Positions 24,647-32,603 are shown, counted from the first letter of the stretch. The stretch: DNA of 64,000 nucleotides from Thermomonas sp. (GCF_029945965.1 NZ_JAQSDO010000020.1:124001-188000); one strand, 5' to 3'. Notes: generated by a model from the letters alone, not told the origin. Numbers and translations: made by a program.

Positions 24647-25829
24647 CACAGATGACGACGATCTGCTGGCAGCACTGGGGGTCGAAGCTGCACCCAGCAA
24701 GGCCAGCAGTCACACGGCGCTGCAGGAGCGGCTGATTGCCGGCTTCGAGGACATCCTGCGTTTCGTGGACGCCAATGGGCGGGCACCGCAACACGGTGAA
24801 GACCTCGATATCTTCGAGCGGCTTTATGCCGTTCGCTTGGATCGATTGAAAGGAATGCCTGAAGCGCGAGAGTTGTTGGCCAGCATGGACATGGCAGGAT
24901 TGCTCAACGGAGCGATTCCTGCTTCGACTATCCGGGTGGACGAGCTAGACGACGAGGCTCTGCTGGCTGAGTTGGGAGCCGAAGCACCCGCCGGCGAAGA
25001 TGACATTACCCAATTGCGCCACGTCGCGACCTATGCAGACCGCAAGGCCGCCGAGGAAATTGCGAACCGCGCGCGGTGCCTGGACTTCGATACGTTCCAG
25101 CCGAAGTTCGAGGGTGTGGAGAATGATCTCAGTTCCGGACTGCGCAAGACTTTGCGATTCGGACGTGACGCCAGTGTGCTTCAAGGCAACTTCTTCATCC
25201 TTGGCGGTCAGATGGCTTACGTCGCCGAGGTGGGCGAAACCATCCGGGCGCCGAATGGAGAAGCGGACGCCCGCATGCGAGTTGTCTACTCCAACGGGAC
25301 GGAGAGCAACCTCCTGCAGCGATCGTTGCAACGGGCGCTCTATAAGGACGTGACGGGCCGGCGCATCACCGATGTCAGCAATGGTCCGCTGTTCGGCGAC
25401 ACCATGGAGCCAGACGACATCGAAAGCGGGACCATCTACGTCCTGCAAAGCCAGTCAGACCATCCCTACGTGGCGGAACATCGCGAGTTGATCCACAAGA
25501 TCGGCGTCACAGGCATGAAGGTGGAAACCCGGATTGCTGGTGCGAAAGACGACGCAACGTACCTGCTCGCGGGTGTGACTATCGTGGCCACCTACAAGCT
25601 CGCGCACATCAACCGAACCAAGCTGGAAAATTTGTTCCACAAGATTTTCGCTCCCGCGCAACTCGACCTAACAATCGAGGATCGGTTCGGAAAACCTGTA
25701 AAGCCGCGAGAGTGGTTCTTGGTCCCGCTGCAAGTCATTGACGAGGCTGTAGAGCGCATGCGTGATGGTTCAGTTACGAAGTACGTCTACGATCCGAAAT
25801 CTGCGCGGCTGGTGCCGGCCAAGGCATGA
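24639..25829 (+). CDS. GIY-YIG-like (MUG113/T5orf172-type) nuclease protein
   Basis: 396 residues from ATG 24,639, which overlaps the helicase by 8 nt. The N-terminal half is acidic and helical. The C-terminal half carries TIYVLQSQSDHPYV and KIGVTG (about 265-292), then ALKLAH-like and ENLFH segments, matching the GIY-YIG variant in MUG113/T5orf172 proteins, where Y-V and K-I-G replace GIY and YIG. The final residues (REWFLVPLQVIDEAVERM) fit the end of that domain. It is the likely DNA-cleaving part of the three-gene operon; cleavage is inferred, not shown. Confidence 0.8.
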   Translation: MADTDDDDLLAALGVEAAPSKASSHTALQERLIAGFEDILRFVDANGRAPQHGEDLDIFERLYAVRLDRLKGMPEARELLASMDMAGLLNGAIPASTIRVDELDDEALLAELGAEAPAGEDDITQLRHVATYADRKAAEEIANRARCLDFDTFQPKFEGVENDLSSGLRKTLRFGRDASVLQGNFFILGGQMAYVAEVGETIRAPNGEADARMRVVYSNGTESNLLQRSLQRALYKDVTGRRITDVSNGPLFGDTMEPDDIESGTIYVLQSQSDHPYVAEHRELIHKIGVTGMKVETRIAGAKDDATYLLAGVTIVATYKLAHINRTKLENLFHKIFAPAQLDLTIEDRFGKPVKPREWFLVPLQVIDEAVERMRDGSVTKYVYDPKSARLVPAKA

Positions 25830-26331
25830 CCTGAGTGCTACTCCGCTGAATGTTGGACGTCCTACGACGGCTAGATAAAAACGTTAGACGCCGACATTGC
25901 AATGAGATCGGATCATGCTCGCCGTCATCCGCCTGGTAACACCATGAAGGTGGCCGGGGGATTGAAGCCCTACTCAGCGCACGCGAACACGAACTCGGAT
26001 GTTTCTGCCTCTCCTGCTATTTGCAGGCTAAGCCTTCACCCGCGATTAGTTGCTGTCAGACACACCCCTCGCGTAGTTGTCGAGCTAAAACTAGTGAATG
26101 GCATGTGAGAAATTAATTGGCGTGGCGACACATGCGGTTCGGCCAACGGATGTCCTGTTTAATGATGTAGTGGCGTGAAAGAACGAGAGCCCAGTAATCC
26201 CTCGATCTGCTGCATCTCATGAGGTAAGAGCGCACCGGCACAGATGGTTTAGTTTCTTAACTCTGGTACGCATGCCCAGCCGCAGGATCACTGGCGTGCG
26301 ACGATCGGGGTCTACAACGCAGGGGAATGGC
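25830..26331. other. Intergenic stretch without a recognised gene
   Basis: About 500 bp between the GIY-YIG gene and the beta-family gene. No tRNA, terminator or clear reading frame with a ribosome site is seen. A frame at 25,902-26,108 is short and has no domain. Confidence 0.5.
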
Positions 26332-27369
26332 ATGGCAGGTCCGAAGTACTACCCGATATTAAAGTGGAAAAAGGGAGAGCAAGACGCAGTTCGTTACCTG
26401 GATACCGCTGACCAAGCTGTGATGCTGCCTGTCTTAGAGGTTCTAGCTAAGCCAGGTGCAGACTTGCGGTCCGCGTTAGGAGCCCAGCTCGAGCGCGCAC
26501 ATGGCGATTTCTTTCCATTCGGCATCGATGGCCGAAATGTCTGGCAGGCAGGATCGGTTTTCAATCCACTTCTCAGGCTGTGTGCCGGCCTGCAGAAGGA
26601 CGGCTACCTTGCCTATCCGGTCATTAATGTGCCTGATCTGTTCGCTAACTTGGGGAACTTGGCCGCACTAAAGGAATTTTCGATCGTCATCCTGCGGCTG
26701 CGCTTGCAATTGCTCACGCTAGTCCAAGCAGTGAAGGTGATCAAAGACGTACGCAAGGCAGTTGGTCGCAAGGTTCAGGTTCACGTAATTTATGACTTTG
26801 GGCCGATTGGCGATGCCCCCGAGCCGTGGTTGCGCGGATTCGTCGAGCCGTTCGTCAGGGACACCTTGGCCGGAGGGGACGCAAGCTTTGTCTCCATGGC
26901 TGGTGGTTCGTTCCCATTGACCCTTACAGGTATTCCCGTCGGTGCCCAAAACAAATTGCGGCGCAAGGAGTGGCACGTCTGGCAGGACTTGCGATTACAG
27001 CTTGGCTGCGCCGACGTGCGATTTGGGGACTTCACCGTAACCAATCCCGAGCCACTGGAGATAGCGGATCCGGCGGCCATGAACCCTTCCGCCGCCATCC
27101 GCTACGCACTAGATGGTGAGTGGTGGCTTTTGAGGGGCAAAGGGGTCAAAACGGCGGGGGCTGGAGGGTTTGGCCAATACAACACGCTATGTAAGCTGCT
27201 GGTCGCCAGTCCTCAATATGCAGGGGCGCCTTTCAGCTATGGCGATGGGCGTTACAGTTTTCACGCGCAGCCAAGTCAAACCAAGACTGGCAATCTCACG
27301 ACATGGCGGCGAGACGCCGCAAATCATCATCTCGTTCAGACGGCGCGGCGATTGAATGTGCTGATTTGA
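26332..27369 (+). CDS. Beta family protein (T4 beta-like / sce7725-like)
   Basis: 345 residues from ATG 26,332, preceded by AGGGGA. It starts with the family hallmark GPKYYPILKWKKGEQDAVRYL, followed by LPVLEV, alternating helix and strand (VHVIYDFGPIG, FVSMAGGSFPLTL) as in a TIM-like barrel, and ends TTWRRDAANHHLVQTARRLN. Beta-family proteins often occur next to sce7726-type nuclease genes in mobile regions; their biochemical function is unknown. Its 3' end overlaps the 3' end of the convergent sce7726-like gene by 74 bp. Confidence 0.85.
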   Translation: MAGPKYYPILKWKKGEQDAVRYLDTADQAVMLPVLEVLAKPGADLRSALGAQLERAHGDFFPFGIDGRNVWQAGSVFNPLLRLCAGLQKDGYLAYPVINVPDLFANLGNLAALKEFSIVILRLRLQLLTLVQAVKVIKDVRKAVGRKVQVHVIYDFGPIGDAPEPWLRGFVEPFVRDTLAGGDASFVSMAGGSFPLTLTGIPVGAQNKLRRKEWHVWQDLRLQLGCADVRFGDFTVTNPEPLEIADPAAMNPSAAIRYALDGEWWLLRGKGVKTAGAGGFGQYNTLCKLLVASPQYAGAPFSYGDGRYSFHAQPSQTKTGNLTTWRRDAANHHLVQTARRLNVLI

Positions 27370-27964
27370 AGCGAAGAAGGTCGCGCTCACGCAGGGATGT
27401 GCGGGAACGCAGTACCTCGATTACCCATTTCTTGAGCGTCGCCAGTTCGGTGAGGTCGGCCAACTGGCGGTAGAGTTTGGCCCGATTTGCCGAGCTGGCC
27501 ACCTTGGCGCCGAGATTGTCCCGAAGAATGACAGCGGCCTCGTCGCGCCAAAGGAGGGCGGCGATGCTTTCAAGCTCCTGCCGCGGATTGAAGTCGGGAG
27601 GGCGCACTTGTGTCAGGCTCACTTCACCGGAGTCTGTGCGCTCGGCCTGGAGGATGCCCCACCAAGGTGCCAGCAGGAGCGACACCTGAGGAACGAACGC
27701 TGCGGTAGTAACGATGGTCAACTCATCGAACACGCGATGGTAGGCGTGCATCTGATGAGCTAGGCGATCGAGCGTATCGAAATCGCTTTTAATCTCGAAC
27801 CCACACAGCGAGCTACCAAGCTGAGCGACGTCCACACGGGCCGTGCCGTTCTCGATTCCCATCTCCTCCACTAGGAGATCACCCGCGGCGAGCCGAGGCG
27901 TAAACCATGTGGCGAGAGCTTGGCGAAGCTCCTGCTCGGTGACGCGGTGGCGGACGAAACTCAT
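27296..27964 (-). CDS. sce7726-family protein, PD-(D/E)XK nuclease-like
   Basis: 222 residues. After a helical start, ENGTARVDVAQLGSSLCGFE followed by IKSDFDTL holds Asp45 and Glu57-x-Lys59, a PD-(D/E)XK-type active-site layout, with QMHAYHRVFDELTIVTT behind it. The ATG is 38 bp from the divergent XRE gene and has no Shine-Dalgarno; CATAAT lies 7 nt before the ATG, which suggests a leaderless mRNA. It is probably a nuclease effector acting with the beta protein, but this is inferred from gene association. Confidence 0.8.
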   Translation of the reverse strand: MSFVRHRVTEQELRQALATWFTPRLAAGDLLVEEMGIENGTARVDVAQLGSSLCGFEIKSDFDTLDRLAHQMHAYHRVFDELTIVTTAAFVPQVSLLLAPWWGILQAERTDSGEVSLTQVRPPDFNPRQELESIAALLWRDEAAVILRDNLGAKVASSANRAKLYRQLADLTELATLKKWVIEVLRSRTSLRERDLLRFKSAHSIAAPSERDDDLRRLAAMS

Positions 27965-27971
27965 GCTGGCG

Positions 27972-28008
27972 ATTATGCCACGCTTTATGCCATAATGCCA
28001 TTATGCCG
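27972..28008. promoter_or_regulatory. Palindromic operator with divergent leaderless promoters
   Basis: TTATGCCATAA and CATAATGCCATTATG are overlapping near-perfect palindromes, and TTATGCC occurs three times. CATAAT -10-like boxes face both ways: at 27,991-27,996 toward the XRE gene (6 nt before ATG) and on the minus strand at 27,972-27,977 toward the sce7726 gene (7 nt before ATG). The layout suggests that the XRE protein binds here and controls both genes. Confidence 0.6.
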
Positions 28009-28389
28009 AGAGGAAAACAGCCCATAGATCCCCGAATATTGGACGCGATTCCGCGCATCAAAGCCCATATGTTGGCGCATGGGCACACTCAGCCTGACGT
28101 AGAAAGGTTGACTGGGCAGCCGCAAAGCCAGATAAGCCGCTTGTTGGCCGGCAAGCGGACTCGTGTGACCGACCCGGTGCGTGAGATATGCAAATATGCA
28201 AATATAGACCTTGAAGCGGTATTGCCCATATCTGCTCACGAGCGACGCCTTTCTTACGCCGTTGGACAAGTCATAATGGACAACCCGTGCGGCGCGGCGG
28301 TCTTGGCCAGAGTCATCGAGGCCTTGGCACCCACTCTGGCGCTACTACGCGACCCGCCGGCGATGCGTGCCGATAAGGAGCACCCATGA
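28003..28389 (+). CDS. XRE-family transcriptional regulator
   Basis: 128 residues. The HTH_3 domain (about 18-70) has HTQPDVERLTGQPQSQISRL and LAGKRTRVTDPVREICKYAN, followed by a helical tail. The start codon lies inside the TTATGCC repeat without a Shine-Dalgarno, fitting a leaderless transcript as in restriction-modification controller genes. It overlaps the ImmA-like gene (ATGA, 28,386-28,389). It probably represses its own promoter and the divergent nuclease gene. Confidence 0.88.
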   Translation: MPRGKQPIDPRILDAIPRIKAHMLAHGHTQPDVERLTGQPQSQISRLLAGKRTRVTDPVREICKYANIDLEAVLPISAHERRLSYAVGQVIMDNPCGAAVLARVIEALAPTLALLRDPPAMRADKEHP

Positions 28390-29411
28390 ACGTTCTCCCA
28401 TACCGTGATCTGATGGCGACGATGCGTGGGATCGGCCTAAACAAAAGGCAGGTCGGAGCCCTGTTGCCCGAATGGTGGGAAGACACGACGGCCTCAACGA
28501 CGGCCGGCGCGTGGGAGTTCGTGCTAATGATGAGCCGGCGCCTCGGATTGGATGCAGTGCTCCTGGCTCAGGGTCAGGTTCATTCCTTGGGCGAGGTTTC
28601 CGAGCCGCGATTCAAGCACACCGCCCGAGTGACCGCAGAAGACCTTCAAGCGGCCAGCCGTATTGCAGGCGCCTTGGCCAAGGCGGTGGTGGCTGCCATG
28701 CCGAACCCGACGCCTGTGCCGCTGCTGTCAGCCCAGGAGGTGCGCGACAAGATTCTCGCCAATCGCAACGGCCGGGTCGACTTCGACAGCCTCCTCGACT
28801 TTGCCTGGGAATGCGGGATCCCCGTGATTCCTCTCCCCAACCTTCCGCCTGGCGTCAAGAAAATGGACGCGGTGGCGATGAAGGTTGAGTCGCGGCCCGC
28901 GATCGTGATTGCACGCAAGAACGACTCCAAGGCCTGGCTAAGCTTCATATTGGCCCACGAGTTGGGACATATCCTGCTCGGCCACGTACCGGACAACGGC
29001 TCGATAGTGGAGGGGTCTATCAAAGATACGTCCGACTTCGAAGCCGAATCTCAACTCGACCAGCAAGAGCGCGAAGCCAATGCTTTTGCGCACAGCGTTT
29101 TGGGTGGGCGCGATCTCGAGCAGGTCGTGAGCAGTTGGGGTACCCGGGCGACGATGATGGAGCTCGTGGACAAGGCACTGGAGGGCGGGCCGCGGCTAAG
29201 AACAGCGCCGGGCCACCTAATTCTGCGTTACGCCTTCACTTCACGGCGATGGGCGGATGCCAATCTGGCCTTGCGGTTCTTGGCCGATGACGTGGATGCC
29301 CAGGCGACTCTGGTGGATCGGTTGGCTAAACAAATTGACACCGGAGCAATTGCCGGCGATCTACAGGAGTTTGTCGAACAGATCACTGGGGTGGCTGCTC
29401 GAGCGGCCTGA
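28386..29411 (+). CDS. ImmA/IrrE-family metallopeptidase
   Basis: 341 residues. The first 75 residues are HTH-like or helical. The peptidase domain carries ILAHELGHILLGH (His191, Glu192, His195) and the downstream QEREANAFA glutamate (about 230), a complete zincin site. ImmA-like proteases cut XRE repressors to induce mobile elements, as with ImmR in ICEBs1. The XRE gene immediately upstream is the natural substrate candidate. The stop and the next start share one base (TGATG). Confidence 0.9.
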   Translation: MNVLPYRDLMATMRGIGLNKRQVGALLPEWWEDTTASTTAGAWEFVLMMSRRLGLDAVLLAQGQVHSLGEVSEPRFKHTARVTAEDLQAASRIAGALAKAVVAAMPNPTPVPLLSAQEVRDKILANRNGRVDFDSLLDFAWECGIPVIPLPNLPPGVKKMDAVAMKVESRPAIVIARKNDSKAWLSFILAHELGHILLGHVPDNGSIVEGSIKDTSDFEAESQLDQQEREANAFAHSVLGGRDLEQVVSSWGTRATMMELVDKALEGGPRLRTAPGHLILRYAFTSRRWADANLALRFLADDVDAQATLVDRLAKQIDTGAIAGDLQEFVEQITGVAARAA

Positions 29412-30043
29412 TGCACACGGTGGTTCTTTTGGTCGACAACGATGTGCTGCTCAGCGCAGCCCATTGGGGTCTATTGGATATGGTGCCCACCCTCGTCGGG
29501 GCCACTTGGGCGGAGGTGGCTGTCTTAGCATCGTTGCCCCCGCGGGCAAGGAAAGCCGACCCGAAATTGTTTAAGGACCCGGCGGTGGCTGCAACGCTAG
29601 TTCCGTATTTGGCGCAATGCACTCCAATGCCCGACCCGGATGTCAGTCTGATCGCCAGGCTGCAGGGGCGTCCTGACATCGACGTAGGAGAACAGGTGCT
29701 GTTCGCCGCCACTGGCGGTGCGGCCGAAGCTTTCGTTCTGACGGGCGACAAACGGGCCATTCGCGCACTCGCGCTCCTGCATGCCGAGGGAGTGATCCCC
29801 GAACTCACCGGGCGGGTCTTGTGTATGGAGCATTTGCTTTGGCACGCTCTCTCTGTCCTAGGTCCGGACGAGTTGTTGCGCCGGGTTCGGAAATATCCAG
29901 ATCGAGACATGGCAACGCTCGCGATAGTGGGGCGAACCGAGGCAAAGTCGCAGCCGCAAATCGAAGAGGGTCTTACGTCCTACCTAATGAATCTGAACCA
30001 AGCGTCGCCTCACTTGATGGCTCGCGGCCATGGATTGGATTGA
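29411..30043 (+). CDS. PIN-like domain protein
   Basis: 210 residues. VVLLVDNDVLL (Asp9, Asp11), DIDVGEQVLFA (Asp91, Glu94) and FVLTGDKRAIRAL (Asp113) fit the spaced acidic residues of PIN-fold ribonucleases. About 90 helical residues follow. It is coupled to the ImmA-like peptidase gene, so it is likely released or controlled together with it. A toxin or effector role is plausible; RNA cleavage is not shown. Confidence 0.65.
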   Translation: MHTVVLLVDNDVLLSAAHWGLLDMVPTLVGATWAEVAVLASLPPRARKADPKLFKDPAVAATLVPYLAQCTPMPDPDVSLIARLQGRPDIDVGEQVLFAATGGAAEAFVLTGDKRAIRALALLHAEGVIPELTGRVLCMEHLLWHALSVLGPDELLRRVRKYPDRDMATLAIVGRTEAKSQPQIEEGLTSYLMNLNQASPHLMARGHGLD

Positions 30044-30280
30044 CTGGCGTGACCTAGACTTTACGTCGCATTCACGACGATTCCGCTCTAGGCTAGGGAT
30101 TACTGCTTGAAACTACTGACCGCAACGTCGACTCTTGCGGTAAGTGACGGCTCAACTTGTAGGTCGCAATGACCGAAGAAAGTAAGAAGCCACTGACTCT
30201 TTGAGCGGGCACTACCTCGCGATACACTTCGACCAAGGTAGTTGTCGTCCGTCATTGAGGCACCCAGCGAAGCCGCGCCG

Positions 30281-30299
30281 GGGGCATAAATGGGGGCAC
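30281..30299 (+). repeat. Right-end copy of the G-rich 19-mer
   Basis: GGGGCATAAATGGGGGCAC differs at two positions from 11,159-11,177 and has the same orientation. Candidate integrase arm site about 65 bp from attR. Confidence 0.5.
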
Positions 30300-30362
30300 T
30301 AACGCTAATATCCGCTTGCCAGTGCCAGGTAAAACAGCCGCTTAGGCTGACTATTCGGTGCT

Positions 30363-30376
30363 GATAAGCGGCACCA
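30363..30376 (+). repeat. attR (14-bp core repeat)
   Basis: GATAAGCGGCACCA, identical to the end of tRNA-Thr at 11,030-11,043. It marks the right border of the island. Confidence 0.88.
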
Positions 30377-30421
30377 ATCGTCGCGGCACGTCTGCTCGCA
30401 CCCACCCACGAGGACGACCCC

Positions 30422-31345
30422 ATGAGCCACAGCTATCCACCTGTATCCGTGTTCGGCGTGCCCACCGACATAGGCGCATCGCGTCGCGGCGCTTCGATGG
30501 GGCCAGAGTCATTGCGCGTGGCCGGCTTGGTCGAAGCGATCTGCAAGCGTGGCGTGGATGCCCGCGATCTGGGTGATCTTCCCGGGCCGCGCAATCCGGT
30601 CAGTCCGCCGGTGGATGGATACCGCCACCTGGTCGAAGTGGTCGCGTGGAACCAGGCCGTGTTCGATGCCAGCACGCGCGAGCTGCAGGCCGGCCGCATG
30701 CCGATCCTGCTCGGTGGCGACCATTGCCTGGGGATCGGTTCAATCGCCGCGGTAGCCGCGCATTGCCGCACCCAGGGCAAGAAGCTGCGCGTGTTGTGGT
30801 TGGATGCGCACGCCGATTTCAACACCCGCGACATCACCCCCTCGGGCAATATCCATGGCATGCCGGTGGCCTGCCTGTGCGGTCTGGGGCCGAAACAGTT
30901 GACAACCATGGGCGGCGCGGCGCCCGCCCTGCGACCGGACCAGCTTCGCCTGATCGGCATCCGCTCGGTGGACCGCGGCGAAAAGCGGCTGGTGCAGGAG
31001 CATGGCCTGGACATCTACGACATGCGTTACATCGACGAAGTCGGCATGCGCCGGGTGATGGAGGAAGCGCTGGACGGCGTGGATGCAGACACCCATTTGC
31101 ATGTCAGTTTCGACGTCGACATGCTGGATCCCTCGATCGCACCTGGCACTGGCACGCGCGTGCCGGGCGGCGTGAATTACCGCGAAGCCCAGCTGATCAT
31201 GGAAATGGTGGCCGACACCGGGCGCATGGCCTCGCTGGATATCGTCGAGGTCAATCCGGCGCTGGATCGGCGCAACGCCACCGCCAAACTGACCGTGGAC
31301 CTGGTCGAGAGCCTGTTCGGCAAGTCGACCTTGATGCGCGATTGA
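30422..31345 (+). CDS. rocF: Arginase
   Basis: 307 residues; hydrolyses arginine to ornithine and urea with a Mn2+ pair. The metal-binding motifs GGDHCLGIGS, WLDAHADFNT and SFDVDMLDPSIAPGTGT are complete, with HGMPVACL and VEVNPALD in place. The ATG is 45 bp beyond attR, so before the island inserted, this gene lay directly behind tRNA-Thr. Its present promoter must lie in the island's right end or in those 45 bp. The substrate could come from cyanophycin breakdown (cphB and iadA at about 60-62 kb). Confidence 0.95.
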   Translation: MSHSYPPVSVFGVPTDIGASRRGASMGPESLRVAGLVEAICKRGVDARDLGDLPGPRNPVSPPVDGYRHLVEVVAWNQAVFDASTRELQAGRMPILLGGDHCLGIGSIAAVAAHCRTQGKKLRVLWLDAHADFNTRDITPSGNIHGMPVACLCGLGPKQLTTMGGAAPALRPDQLRLIGIRSVDRGEKRLVQEHGLDIYDMRYIDEVGMRRVMEEALDGVDADTHLHVSFDVDMLDPSIAPGTGTRVPGGVNYREAQLIMEMVADTGRMASLDIVEVNPALDRRNATAKLTVDLVESLFGKSTLMRD

Positions 31346-31491
31346 TACTTGATTTCCACGCTTCGGTTCATCCGCGGTTGTGCCACTTGGCGGCGATTGC
31401 ACACTGGCTTCACAGTCGGGTGCGCTTTCATGCACGCACGCGCTGACCATCCGGTTGCGCTTTGATCATCCCCGATCATCAGGAGATCCCT

Positions 31492-31644
31492 ATGAAGCGT
31501 TTGTTTGCCCTGTTGGTGTTGGCTTCGTTCTCGACATTCGCGTTGACCGCTTGTAACACCATGGCCGGCGCCGGCAAGGACGTGCAGAAGGTCGGCGAGA
31601 AGGTTGAGCAGAAGGCGGAAGACTGCAAGGACGCCAAGTGCTGA
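31492..31644 (+). CDS. ecnA: Entericidin A/B-family lipoprotein
   Basis: 50 residues. A signal peptide with lipobox ALTAC (Cys21) is followed by a short amphipathic helix (GKDVQKVGEKVEQKAEDC). AGGAG precedes the ATG by 7 nt. Entericidins are small envelope lipoproteins with stress-linked or bacteriolytic roles in E. coli; only one copy is here, so an antidote/toxin pair is not supported. A strong terminator follows at 31,708. Confidence 0.88.
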   Translation: MKRLFALLVLASFSTFALTACNTMAGAGKDVQKVGEKVEQKAEDCKDAKC

Positions 31645-31707
31645 TCGAAGTTTCGATCAGTTAGCGCCTGCCAAGCGATCAAGGAAGGCAACAACGCAAG
31701 GATGCCC

Positions 31708-31740
31708 GACGGGCCAGGGAAACCTGGCCCGTCTTATTTG
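31708..31740 (+). terminator. Rho-independent terminator after ecnA
   Basis: GACGGGCCAGG and CCTGGCCCGTC form a perfect 11-bp stem with a GAAA loop, followed by TTATTTG. Confidence 0.85.
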
Positions 31741-31775
31741 TGCTGGCCATTCGCGCATCTGCGCCGCATTTGCGT

Positions 31776-32603
31776 TTAGCGCCATCCGCGTGGTGGATCG
31801 GCGACGAAACCGTTCGGGAACGCGCGTGGACCGCTTTGCACATAGGGCGGATACGGGCGCGGCAGCACGCCGATCGCCACCAGGTGGTCGGCATCGTCAT
31901 AGCGCAGCTGGCTGACCTGTTGCGGGCTGCGGCTGGCGCGGACGAATTCGGTCTGCCCGACCGGCGCCCATTCGCGTTCACCATGGCCGGTGCCCAGTTG
32001 TTGCGGCATCGCTTCCGCCTGGGACATCGCACGGTCGGCTGACGCAGCCGGCGCGGCAGCCTTGCCTGAAGCCTCTTGGCGCGCACGGTTCGATGCGATG
32101 GGTGGGGCCGTAGGCGCGTAGTACGGCTGCACGTGGCGCTCCTTGAACACCGCGATGCCGATCACCCCGACATCGTCCGGGCGCCCGGTGCGCGCCGCAT
32201 AACTGTCAGGCAGGTCGGTGAACAGGAACTGGGCGACATCGTCCAGTGACTTGCGCCAGCCGGCGATCTCCGCGGTTTCCCATGGATCCAGCACATAGCC
32301 GCCCTGCGAGGCCGAAGCGGTCTGGCCGCTGACCGCGTTGACGCCATCGACCGACAGCACCACCAGCACGCGTTCGCCGGTGGTATTGATCAGGCGCACC
32401 GAATAACGATGGCCCGGTACGCCGGCGACCCAGTCCTGGCCGCGCTGGCCGTGCTGGCCGTATTCCGGCAGGACCTGGCCGGTATCGCGGTCGATGATGT
32501 CAAGGCCGACCAGGTCTCGGGCGGATAGCGGCGAACAGGCCGCTGCGGACGTCAGGGCAAGAGCCAGGACGAGCGGTAAGTGGAGCGATGGGCGACGGAT
32601 CAT
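31776..32603 (-). CDS. Secreted protein of unknown function
   Basis: 275 residues from ATG 32,603, which has GGAG 8 nt upstream; a longer in-frame start at 32,669 lacks one. The signal peptide is MIRRPSLHLPLVLALALTSA. The mature part begins with a beta-rich domain (YSVRLINTTGERVLVVLSVD, DPWETAEIAGWRKSL, DDVAQFLFTDLPDSYAARTG) that I recall as a widespread unnamed family in Xanthomonadaceae and Burkholderiales. The C-terminal half is low-complexity and ends in Pro-rich PRPYPPYVQ. No enzyme motif is seen. Confidence 0.75.
   Translation of the reverse strand: MIRRPSLHLPLVLALALTSAAACSPLSARDLVGLDIIDRDTGQVLPEYGQHGQRGQDWVAGVPGHRYSVRLINTTGERVLVVLSVDGVNAVSGQTASASQGGYVLDPWETAEIAGWRKSLDDVAQFLFTDLPDSYAARTGRPDDVGVIGIAVFKERHVQPYYAPTAPPIASNRARQEASGKAAAPAASADRAMSQAEAMPQQLGTGHGEREWAPVGQTEFVRASRSPQQVSQLRYDDADHLVAIGVLPRPYPPYVQSGPRAFPNGFVADPPRGWR

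Larger units (their letters stand above)
11030..30376. mobile_element. Integrative genomic island in tRNA-Thr
   Basis: About 19.3 kb between two direct copies of GATAAGCGGCACCA. The left copy is the 3' end of tRNA-Thr, and a P4-type tyrosine integrase lies directly inside it. Cargo genes differ in base composition from the flanks, especially 13.4-17.5 kb and 21.3-22.3 kb. The contents are integrase, AlpA-like regulator, replication-like module, umuDC, two candidate defence cassettes and hypotheticals. No conjugation genes are seen, so it is an integrative or mobilisable island rather than a self-transmissible ICE. Both ends look intact, so it may still excise. Confidence 0.9.
30044..30421. 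other. Right end of the island and arginase upstream region
   Basis: No gene seen. It holds the G-rich repeat GGGGCATAAATGGGGGCAC (30,281-30,299) and attR (30,363-30,376), then 45 bp of original chromosome before the arginase ATG. Confidence 0.7.

Noticed and set aside
19815-25829. Classification as BREX, DISARM or type I restriction
   Set aside because: No PglZ, BrxL, BrxC, DrmA/DrmB or HsdS-like gene is present, and the helicase and methyltransferase do not show HsdR/HsdM layout.
25902-26108. 68-residue frame between the two defence cassettes
   Set aside because: No ribosome site and no protein-like pattern.
28003-29411. HigBA-type toxin-antitoxin pair
   Set aside because: The gene after the XRE regulator is a full ImmA/IrrE peptidase with HELGH, not a small RelE-like toxin.
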